A DNA stretch of 64,000 nt from Fragum whitleyi (lineage: Eukaryota > Mollusca > Bivalvia > Cardiida > Cardiidae), in the NCBI GenBank assembly GCA_948146395.1, contig OX411556.1, positions 29,773,056-29,837,055 on the forward strand, given 5' to 3'. Positions 48,001-60,000 of this stretch are shown in pieces. The notes beneath the pieces were generated by a model. That model worked only from the letters and a program-made list of their open reading frames with translations, ran no database searches and had not been told where the DNA came from. Each line of letters opens with the position of its first letter. Positions within the stretch are counted from its first letter, which is position 1. Position numbers and translations under genes: made by a program.

Positions 48001-51000
48001 ATAAAAGCTAGGATCATGAAACTTCATGGGTGTATAGATCTCACCAAGGGGGAGTGCAGTGCACAAGAACCATAACTCTACCTGGCCTATTTTTTGAGTT
48101 ATTGCCCTTTGTTGTTTTTCAGAATTGAGCGTCCGTGTGTCCGGCGGCGTCCACTTCTTTGTCCGGAGCATAACTCTGTCACTTGAAGTCGGATTGACTT
48201 CAAACTTGGCAATTATATTCTTCTCATCATTGCGGAGTGCAGTGCACAAGAACCATAACTCTACCTGGCCTATTTTTTGAGTTATTGCCCTTTGTTGTTT
48301 TTCAGACTTGAATCTTGTCCGGAGTATATCTCTTAAAGTATTATAGCTAGGATCATGAAACTTCATGGGTGTATAGACCTCACCAAGGGGGAGTGCAGTG
48401 CACAAGAACCATAACTCTACCTGGCCTATTTTTTGAGTTATTGCCCTTTGTTGTTTTTCATACTAGAATCTTGTCCGGAGTATATCTCTTAAAGTATAAT
48501 AGCTAGGATCATGAAACTTCATGAGTGTATAGATGTCATCAAGGAGGAGTGCAGTGCACAAGAACCATAACTCTACCTGGCCTATTTTTTGAGTTATTGC
48601 CCTTTGTTGTTTTTCATACTAGAATATTGTCCGGAGTTTATCTCTTAAAGTATAAAAGCTAGGATCATGAAACTTCATGGGTGTATAGATCTCACCAAGG
48701 GGGAGTGCAGTGCACAAGAACCATAACTCTACCTGGCCTATTTTTTGAGTTATTGCCCTTTGTTGTTTTTCAGAATTGAATCTTGTCCGGAGTATATCTG
48801 TAAAAGTATTATAGCTAGGATCATGAAACTTCATGGGTGTATAGATCTCACCAAGGGGAGGTGCAGTGCACAAGAACCATAACTCTACCTGGCCTATTTT
48901 TTGAGTTATTGCCCTTTGTTGTTTTTCAGACTTGAATCTTGTCCGGAGTATATCTCTACAAGTATAATAGCTAGGATCATGAAACTGCATGGGTGTATAG
49001 ATCTAACCAAGGGGTAGTGCTGTGTACAATAACCATAATTCTACCAGGCCTATTTTTTGAGTTATTGCACTTTGTTTTTTTTCAGACTTGAATCTTGTCC
49101 GGAGTATATCTGTAAAAGTATAATAGCTAGGATCATGAAACTTCATGGGTGTATAGATGTCATCAAGGGGGAGTGCAGTGCACAAGAACCATAACTCTAC
49201 CTGGCCTATTTTTTGAGTTATTGCCCTTTGTCGTTTTTCAGACTTGAATCTTGTCCGGAGTATATCTGTAAAAGTATAATAGCTAGGATAATGAAACTAC
49301 ATGGGTGCAAAAAATATTCATTCAAAATAACCTCAGTTCTATTCAAACCCCCAGTTAATACTAAGCAGTGTGACGGGCGTATCTTGTGACAATTTGGCAC
49401 CTTGTTCACTTTGAAATCTTTGAACATCATCTCCCAAAGAACCACAGAGCTGATTTCAATGGACTGTCTTCTCAACACCTTCTTAAAGTTTTACAAATGC
49501 CTACTCTTTCACCCGCTTGACTTATCTCAAAATCCTGTAAATTGGAAAAGGGCTTATAATGAGAGTAAAAAAGGGCACCAAAACCCAAGGTTTTGAGCCA
49601 GATTGAGATAGCACGCAGAGTGAATTCATTTGAAAGCCATGTTTGGAGTTACACTTGGCAAAATTCAGAAATTCATACTGAGCAATGAAAACTGAAAAAT
49701 TTTGATTTTGGGCTATGAATTTGTTACTCTTCAATGCATAGTTATACAAAGTCAAAAATCAATAATTGGTTAATGTTTATTTTGGTATAACTCTTCTTCT
49801 AAACTTTAGATTATGAAAAATATGTATCTTAAAGTTTCTGTGATGTGTTATTTTTGTTGTTGAATATACCAGTAGTGTCATTTCTTTAGGCAAATTTTTT
49901 TGTTCGTTTGATAAACCAAGTAGCATGTTCCCTCCTAAATTTAATCCATTGACTCTACTGAAGGCATTCACTTAACATTTGGCACAGTCATGTTCATTAT
50001 CAAAAAAGCAACCTATACTATCAAGGGGGATAACTAGATGTATTTTGAATTATGCCCCTTTATCAACTTAGATTTTTTATCTACTACCTAGCACCCATAT
50101 TCAGCTGAGCATAGGCAATCCCTAGATGTTGCTTTTGTTTATTTTAATTCTGTAATCTTGTTCAAGACTGGCCATACTGTTTGAGACCTATGACGATTGC
50201 CACTAAAATGCATAAAGCAACTTAAGTTGCCTTGGGTTTCTTCACTGTCATGGTCTATTTAAATGGAACTTTATCTTATGCATGTATAATTACATATTTT
50301 TTCTATTTTTAACAGTTTTATCTGAAAGCCATTACATCTTTCTGCACATATTTTAAGTCTGAATTTTCACAGAGTCTTTAGGTGACCATGAAATCTTTTT
50401 CATAGATATTTTTTATTATGAGGTTTAATTCTCTTAAGATAGTTTCTTTTCAACTATGGTGCTTGAACTTGGTAAAACCTTTGTTTATTTACAATATACT
50501 GATGAGCATAAATCTTCTTATCCATTCATTATTTCCTCTCCAAAGATTTTTAAATCGGAGATTTATACCGGTTTCCAGAAATCCAGTCTGTTTGACCCAG
50601 TACATTTTTACCTTTATCTTCTGAGCAATGTGTTCAAACCAAATAATGTGTTTTCAAACACCGAAGAAACGGCCTTTTCAGTCACAATCTACAAACTTTG
50701 TTTTTATCTTATTTACTTTTCGACAAATAGAGAAGATGCTAATACAAAATTTGATGTAATTTTCGCTTTTAGTAATTACCAGTTAGTATTTTCAGTGTTT
50801 ATAACAAGATTTTCGGTTGAGTAAAGGAGTTGAAACGTACAATAGGTTAACTGTAAAATAAATTTGTAGCACTTAAAATATTACTACTCTGGTTTTTTTC
50901 TCGAACGGTCATTTACCAGTTGTAGGGCTGACAACCAATCAAATTCTGTTATGATTATCACTAGGTCAAAACCCACGCCTAAATTCACACCACGTGGTAG

Positions 51001-54000
51001 ATTCAATGGACATCGTCTGCTCGAAATGTGTCAATGAAGTTGTTTGTCATTGGTCAATGGTCGTCTGCACTCTGACAGGGAGCGTGGGAAGTCTACTGGT
51101 GGAATGAGTACTGTTGACTATGTGTTAACAAATAGAAATAATTTTGTAATTTTGAAATATTTGATTTCAATGAGCACTCTGATCACGCTCCAATCCTATT
51201 TACAATAAATTCAAATTTGAGTATGAAGAAAAATTATTCAACAACAAATAAACCGACAAAAACATACGATAAACTGACATAAGATAGCAGTAAGAGCGAT
51301 CTATTTTTAGAATAACTCATGAATAATCATAGAGTGCTGCTAGGTTTAATCGATTGGTCAGAAACCAAAGATATAAATAGCATAGTTGCCGATTTCACGT
51401 GTTTCTTGAGGGAAAATGCATTTATAGTATTTGGGAAAACCCAATGCTTGAAAAACAAACATGTTGGTAATCAAAATTGTAAATAGTTTAATGAAAAATG
51501 TTTTGGTGCTAAACAGGCTTTTAAACTCTAGAGAGAGGAATAATATTAACAGACAAGCTTTAAGCTTGGCGTGTGCTCATTATAACAACGTAAAAAAAAT
51601 CTGCTAAGAAATAATTTAGACTAGCAGAGGGCTATCGAATCAGCAAACTTTCAAAATCGGACCCACGAGGTTGGATGAGCTGGCGATGTCCTCGAAAAGA
51701 TGAAGTGTTAAGACAAAAAACTCACAAATAGTCAAATATTTTACCAACTTTTATTGTCCAAATTTGAGCCCTTTTGATTGGCGAACTATTGCACTATCCC
51801 AGCCTCTCAATGATGTCCGATTTACAGTGCTGACAGCACTTTGATTTACTATGGTATTAGATCATTTTAATCAATTCTACACTAAAAAGAGCAATTATCT
51901 GGTTTACATCTATACCAAACACCACTGTCAAATATTCACACTTTTAAGGAACTGCCTGGTTCCAAGCAAGATCATAAACAACTACAACAATAGAACATGG
52001 GACATTTTCACTTGCATATAAAACATAACTGATTGTGTTAACCCATTGTTGTTAAAGAATAGACACTGTTGTCTGCGAGTATAAACTTACACTTAATTGT
52101 TTTTACTGTTCACCATCTTGCTTGGATCTACTCAGTGCCTTAAAAGCCCTACATTGTATGGTGTATAACAACCAAGTATACAGGGCATTTCAATAAATAT
52201 GTACAGTCGATATTGCTTGAGCGACCACATCTATTAAGCAACCAATTTTATAAAGCAACCGCCATAATTTGTCCACTCACAGTAAGCAAATTCTCTGAAA
52301 AAGAGGACATTTTTAATGGAAAAAATGGTTATTGTTGAATCTTATGTTGTTGGAACCCATTAGAATCGTCTCAGTAAGACGATTCTAATGGGTTTGAACA
52401 TCATAAGATTCAGTACGACTTGACCTACAATCTTTAAATGCTATCAAAGTAAACTCACATTTTTCATGGTATTTTGTATTCAGCAACCATTCCCATAAAG
52501 GACCACTTTTTGGTGGTCCCTTAAGTGGTCGCTTAACATAAGTTTTACTGTACTTCAAATTACATTTTTTCTTTCTGTTTTCCCTTTCAAACAGCTAGTG
52601 GAGCAGTTTTTAACAGAGAATGTTAAAGTTACAGGGAAAGGGCCAGAAGTGATTCAAAGTCAGTTGTATATAGGTAAGGTAACCATAATACAAACATATT
52701 GCAAGATTTCATTTAAATATCATGCAGTTTCCAAAGCAAAGGGCTTTTGAAGCACTGAAGAAAAACACAAAATGCTTTGAACAGTGCCCCCAATTTCTAG
52801 CTCCACTGGCTGAAAGGCCAGCGAGCTTTTGTCATGGCGGAGTGTCCGTCGTGCATTGTGTGTCCATGCGTGTGTAAACCTTTTCTTTAAACATCTTCTC
52901 CTCCCAAACCAATGAGCGGATTTTAACCAAACATTGTTGAAACAATCATGAACCACATGGCCAAATTAAATGAAACTTTAACTGAATATTCCTTGGGTGA
53001 CCCTTACCAATAATTGCATGCACAATTTCGATTTGCCAATTAATATGGACATGGCCGGATGGGGCTTATTTTGAGCCTGAAATCTTTGAAAGACATCTCC
53101 TCCTCAACCATTGGTCCAATTTCAATGAAACTTGCCCAGAATGTTCCTTGGGTGACCTTTCTCAAATATTCTTTGCAAAACTTTGATTGGCCAATAAATA
53201 TGGGCATGGTAGGGTGGGGCTTATTTTGAGCCCAAAATCTTTGAACTATTTCTCCTCCTGAACCACTGGGTCGATTTCAATGACACTTTACCAGAATGTT
53301 CCTTGGGTGACCCTTTCCAACACTTGTACACAAAATTCTGATTGGCCCTTTAATATGGGCATGACTGGGCGGGGCCTGAAAACATTGAAAGATATCTCCT
53401 CCTGAATCTAATGTTTTGATAAGATGGGTAAAGGGAAGCAGGTTCATTGTGATTTAGTATTTTGGTGCATTATTTGCCAGGCCCAGTTTATCATTATGAA
53501 ATAGGTCTTAAGATATTTCAAAGTGTTGTTTTCATTCAAAGTAAGCTTTATTTAATGAAAGTCTAAAGATATTAAAGTCAGTGGAGCGATACAGGCCCTC
53601 TTGGGCCTCTTGTTATTGTTGCTTGCAACCTTTCTCTATTTGGCTGACCAAAAGAATTGAAAACATAAAATGGAAAATTTGATTTAAGCACCTTCCTCTA
53701 ATAAATGCCTTTACCCTATTGTAAGCATAAAGATTGACAATATCTTGAATCAATTTTGAAAAAAATATTGAATTGCAAATAAATTCCAAATTACCTAGAA
53801 CATTTTACCAGCAACTCAAAAGGTGTTTCCATACCAACTTATTTGAGCAACAACCTAAAGAGCAAATACAATTTTGTTAAAAACTTGTGGAGTTAGGACT
53901 CTTGACTTGACTAGGCTATATCTGATTTTCCAATTTTAGACCTATTTCTCTTGCTTTCTAGCAACATAAGCCTCAAATAAGCACCCACACCTTTCTATAA

Positions 54001-57000
54001 ATAAGTTGTCATTATTAATTAACCACAGAGTAATCATTTGACTTGTTGGCGCGTTGGACTATCAATCTAGAGGTCCCAGGTTCAATCCCCAGCGGCGGCA
54101 CTCATTCTTTCCGTCTTTGTCTCTCACCAATAGGTTGATAATCGTAGACCTATGTGAATAGCAGCTGGAGGCTAGGAAAGAATGTGATGGTTGAACTGGT
54201 GAGAGAAATACCAGGAATCCATTGTTGGGTGCTTCAGCCTCCGCGATATTACTGAAAAAATGTTGAAAGCGGTGTAAAACTCCATTCAATCAATCAACTG
54301 TCAGAATATAAACTCTAAACTTAGCATTTTCCTCTACAATATTCATATTTGGCATAATGGTATATTTAATTGATACTAATATGCACATCAATAAGTGTCA
54401 CTATCAAGTGCATCATTTGATGTCATTTTTCAATTTTAAACTTGGAAAATATTTCTCTTTCAGAGACATATGTTTAACATGAATTTCTTCTTAACTTTGG
54501 ATCTTTGTACATACTTGCAGCTTGTTTTTGGGGTGTTCGGGAAGCTGTAGAAACATTACTAAAAATGGGGGCAGGTAAGTTTGTTTATCTATCATCAATT
54601 ACAAAACAAATATATTTTTCTGGGTTTTTTTTCTTTGATTCTATGTACCGTATTTCCTCTAAAAATTGCACCCTCCCTAATAGTAGCATCCCTACATTTT
54701 TTACTATGAAAACCCACTTCAAAAGCCTAAATTTTAGGAACTTTTTTTGAGACGTCTTCTCTAATTTGAGTTGATTTTCCTCTTGACAATAATATAAATG
54801 ATTGTTTAGAGGAACTTCAACTCGATTTAAAGGGAAAAGGGCATAAAAGACATCAATTTTAATGATTTTTTAAATCAGAAGTGCATACCAATGAAAGCTT
54901 CCTGACCATGTTATGTATAGCTCCCGGGGGTGTTTATTCTGAGAAATATGGTAAACCCTTTTAGTTTGACTCGGCATTGGAAATTTGGAAATAAATAACC
55001 CGCATCTTGCTGAAAAGTTTCTAACACATTGCCAGTTTTTGGACATTTCAACCAATCTGGCTCAAGTTGATTTAAGAGATGAAAGGAGTATTTGTTGATT
55101 TCAATGAGGTATGAAACTAAAAACCTAATCACACTGTGTGAATATACGAAATTTTAGAAGGAATCATCTAAAATTGAATTATTTAGCAGATGAAGAGAGT
55201 ATTTGTTTATTTCAAGGAGGTATGAAACTAAAATCCCAATCACACTGTATGAATACGCAAAGTTTCATTCCTCCATGAAATCAACAAATACATAGAAACA
55301 TAAGAATCCTTTATCTATTAGGTTTCAGTTTCGTATCAAGCTTTCGTGGGGGGTGGCCATGTCAGACATGGCCCTTGTTCATTTTGGGCAGCTCTCATAG
55401 CAAAGTTGATATCTTGTCAGATTGTCACTCATTTAAGGTTCTGTTCTGGATCCCTGGTGGTGGTGCTCATCCTCTCAGACTATATATCTTCAACTAATGG
55501 ATTGATAATTGTTAACATATTGAAGGATAGCAGCTGGATGCTAGGAAAGGATGTATTGGTGGTACTGGTGTGAGAAATAGCAGGAATCCTTTGTTAGGTA
55601 CTCCAGCAGCCGCGATATTCTGTAAACGGCTTTGTATTGGGGGTATTCACATTTGGCAGTTTTTCGTTTATGATTTTTTGGCGGCGATTTATTTTAGCGC
55701 ATTTTACATGTAACGTAAAATTGAAACACCTTATCTATATTTCATTTTTCCTCACTCAAAACAATGAAGGTATAAGAAGGGCATTTTTCTAGAGTAATGT
55801 CATCTGTCTGTGAACTAAACAATAAGCTTTGTTTTCACACCTATTGATAGTGTTGTAACCTTTGTACAAGTTTTCACACATCTTTGATATAATGTTAATT
55901 AACATTGACTGAAAGGTACATCAGGCAAAATTGCATAACCATCATTACAGAGGAATTTCTACAGAACAGAACAGAACAGAATGTTCTGTTCTGTTCTGTT
56001 CAGAGGAATTTCTCATTTAATAGGGACAAATATTGGCTATGGATTAATATTGATGTTTTTTAGCTTGCTTGCCAATATAGCCAAAAAAAAACACTCCGCA
56101 ATTTTGCCATTTACAGTAGCTGATAAATTGTCGAAAGCCGTGTTAAAACCCATTCAAACAAACAAATACTCTGAAACAAGCAATTATGCTCTATTTCATT
56201 TTATCATCCTCAGATCCAAATCACAAAAATAACGGAACACTTTGGACCCCCCTGCATGCAGCAACATTTCAAGAACATGGACCTGTAAGTTGTTTTATGT
56301 GTTCAGGATAACAAAAACAGTGCAAAAATTATACCCTGCTTTGCATGCAAGGGTACATGCAAAGCAGGGTATAAAGTGCAAACAGTTTGACAGGTTTGGT
56401 TATCATGAATGCAGGTGTTATATTGGAGCTGAGAACAAGTGATATTTAGTCATTGAAAGCTGGGCTTTACATGGGGCTTATGCTATTTCACAACTTTTTG
56501 TTTTGTGAAAGATATTCATTATAGCCCTTGTTTTCTGCTGGTACTTCATTTCTGCTATATCTGCAGTCAAGGACCCTACCACAGAATTAAGATATACAGA
56601 AACTAAAACCATTTCACTACCCTAGATATTTTATGAAAAAAAAATCCAAAACATGCACAAATTTAGCTATACCAGCCCTGTGTTCAAGAAAGCAACGCAG
56701 TAGCTATTGTAAGCGAGTGCTTTTCTGCTTTCCTATCCTGAAAGATGTGCTTGCTTGGGGCGCATCCGATAATCGGCTAGCAAAGTCACAAGGTGACTAG
56801 CATAAGAAACAAAAATGGTGGATAGCTTGACCATTATCGATTGTTTCGAAAATCTTGTGATTTTTTATTTGTTCCGATATTTAATTATCTTGAGAGTGGG
56901 ATCTATGAATTATAGTAAATGTTTTTTAATTCATTTTATAAATATTAAAATGTTTCTGAGGATTTTTCTGGAATTAAGCTTGGAATTGAGCTTTTGTTGC

Positions 57001-60000
57001 CTAGCCACCTGGTCATTTTAGGAAAGCGCTTGTTCAAGATAGACTACTGGCTATAAACAGTTTACAGCAAACACTTTTGTATCCTGCACGCAGGACAGTA
57101 TTATGTGTTCATCTTGTATGTGATACAGTTAACAACATCCTGAAATTGACAAGGTTAATGCCTTTGGAATGATTTAGGAATGAAATTGAATGAGTGTGTG
57201 GAGCAAGTTTTTGAGTGAATTAAAGGGAGGTAATCCAATGTCGCAAATTTTGTTCAGGATGAACACAATTAGCCATATTGATTACCTCCCTTTAATAAAA
57301 TATGCATTAAAGTTCTTAAGATAGCTACATATTTCTTCAAGAACCAAATAGACACTTACAATTTGAATTATATCAGTGAAATAGGGATTGTTCTCTATCG
57401 AAATTTATTTTGAATGACGCTTTTGATTCTATATTTTTCAACGGGTTTGAGCGTTTTTGATTGGTTTGAGTGAGTTTTTGGAATGGATGAATGGAGTGCT
57501 GAATGAGTGATTTAGAATGGTTTTAATTGAGATGAATGTCAATTTCACAATGTAACTAACTATATGGGATGGGTATGTAATTATATAGGTAATTTTGCAG
57601 GTAGCTTTGAAACTCAATGCTGAATATAGTGGCTTATTAACTCTTTGACAAGATGCAATACTGCATATATGAACATAATCAACATAAAAAACATGTTAAT
57701 GGTGGTAAGACTTGTGAAAGTAGAAGTTTATATACCTACAGAAAGCATTAAAAATAAATTCTGCTAACTAAATTGTCTTCATAGCACAAAAATAATGTCC
57801 AGAGAACTCTAAGTAATATCTGCGACGTTCTTCTCTGTTTTCAGTTGATAATGATATTGTTAGAACATGGAGCCAATCCTGAAAGTCCAGACTCTCAAAA
57901 CAGGTGAGATTTTCATTTATTTAAATGAAGTAGTCTACACAGTCATACCCTATTTCATATTGTCTGATAGCTTTTATATTTGATATATATCACCAACTTC
58001 TTATAACCTCTTTTAAGCTTACCCATATGGTGTATTCTGGCTATATTTTGACTCTACCAGATTACAGTCAAACTTGTTTTAAAAAACCACTACAGGAACC
58101 ACCAAAAAGTGGTCTTTTAAAAAAATGGCTGTTTAATACATTTTTTGTTTACAAATAAAAAATAATACTTTTTTAGCTCCGATGGCCAGCGAGCTATTGT
58201 CATGGCGGAGTGTCTGTCGTGCGTCAGTGTGTGCGTGCGTCTGTGCGTAATTTTTTTCTTTAAACATCTTCTCCTCCCAAACCAATGAGAAGATTTAAAC
58301 GAAACTTGGTAGAAATGATCCTTGGATGACCCTCTTCTTAAATTGTTCAAAAAATTTTGATTGTCCCCCAAATATGGGCGTGGCAGGGCGTGGCATTTTA
58401 TCACTTTGAAATCTTTCAAAATCTTCTCCTCCCAAACTATTTGCTTTACTTAAATTGTTTGCTTAATTTTGATTGGTCCATAAAGATGGGCATGGCAGGG
58501 CAGGCCTATTTTGAGCCTGTAATTTTCGAATGACATTTTCTCCTAAATCACTTGGCTGTTTTCAATGAAACTTTACCAGAATGTTCCTTGAGTGTCTCTT
58601 TTCAAAACTTATTTGCTAAATTTTGATTGGCCCATAAATTTGGGTGTGGCAGGGCCGGGCTTATTTTGAGGCCAAAATCTTTAAACCATATCTCCTCAGG
58701 AACCACTCAGCCAATTTCAATGAAACTTTACCAGAATGTTTCTTGGGTGACTATTTACTTAAATTGTTCAAGAAATTTTATTGGTCCATAAATATGGGCG
58801 TGGCAGGCGGGGCCTATTTTGAGCCCAAAATCTTTGAACGACATCTCCTTCTGAACCTAATAATATGGGTTAAGGGTTGCAGGTTCATTGTGATTGAGTT
58901 TTTTGGTGCAATATGGACCAGAACCAGTTAATCATTATATAATAAGTCTTAGGAGAGGAGTGTTAATGTATTCATTTAAGTAAGTTTTATTTAATGAAAG
59001 TCTAAAGATTTTAAAGTCAGTGGAGCGATACAGGCCCTCTTGTTATTGAATATAGATATTATTGCAAAATTTTCAAAATCCTATTTTGTTATAACTTTTT
59101 AGAACCGTCTCATTGATATGGTTCTGTAAGGTTTTAACAAAATAGGATACATTTTTAGCTCACCTGAGCACAACATGCTCAAGTGAGCTATTGTGATCAC
59201 GTTTTGTCCGGCGTCCGTCCGTCTGTCGTCCGTCAACAATTTCTTTAAACGACATCTCCTCCTAAACTACCTGGCCAATTGGCAGAAATGTTTCTTAGGT
59301 GGTCCCCTTTAAGAATTGCTAAAAGAATTGAAATCGGTGAAAAACTCTGGTTGCTATGGCAACCAAAGTTAAAAATTTAAGAAAATCTTTAAAATTCTTC
59401 TTCTTCTGAACCAGCAGCCTTACAGCCTTGAAATTTGGCATGGATGATCAGCTCATAGACCTTAATAGAAATAGCTAAAATCATATCTGTTGGGCCACCA
59501 GGTGCGGAGCACCAGGGGGGAGGGGGTAGTACTTTGGGTAAATTTTGTAATCTTTAACCTTCTTCTTCTGATGATCATGAAGGCCTACAGCCCTAAAATT
59601 TTGCATGTATGATCACCTCATAGACCTTAATATAAATAGCAAAAATCTTATTTGTAGGGCCACCAGGTGCGGAGCACCAGGGGGGAGGGGGTAGTACTTT
59701 GGGTAAATTTTGTAATCTTTAACCTTCTTCTTCTGATGATCATGAAGGCCTACAGCCCTAAAATTTTGCATGTATGATCACCTCATAGACCTTAATATAA
59801 ATAGCAAAAATCTTATTTGTAGGGCCACCAGGTGCGGAGCACCAAGGGGGAGGGGGTAGTACTTTGATGAAAATTTTGTAATCTTTAACCTTTTTCTTCT
59901 TCTGAACCAGGAGACCTTCAGATTTGAAATTTGGCATGGATGATCAGCATATGGACCTTTATAAAAATACCTGAAATCATGACTGTAGATTTACCAGGTG

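Noticed and set aside
47446..49185. Several minus-strand open frames of 60-145 codons
   Set aside because: They read the same 52-residue phrase over and over (MKFHDPSYNTLRD, QKIGQVELWF) because the 156-bp unit is a multiple of three and lacks stops in that frame. No splice sites, start context or protein family support them.
50456..50824. 122-codon open frame
   Set aside because: No family motif, poor composition and no splice context; it lies in unannotated AT-rich intron sequence.
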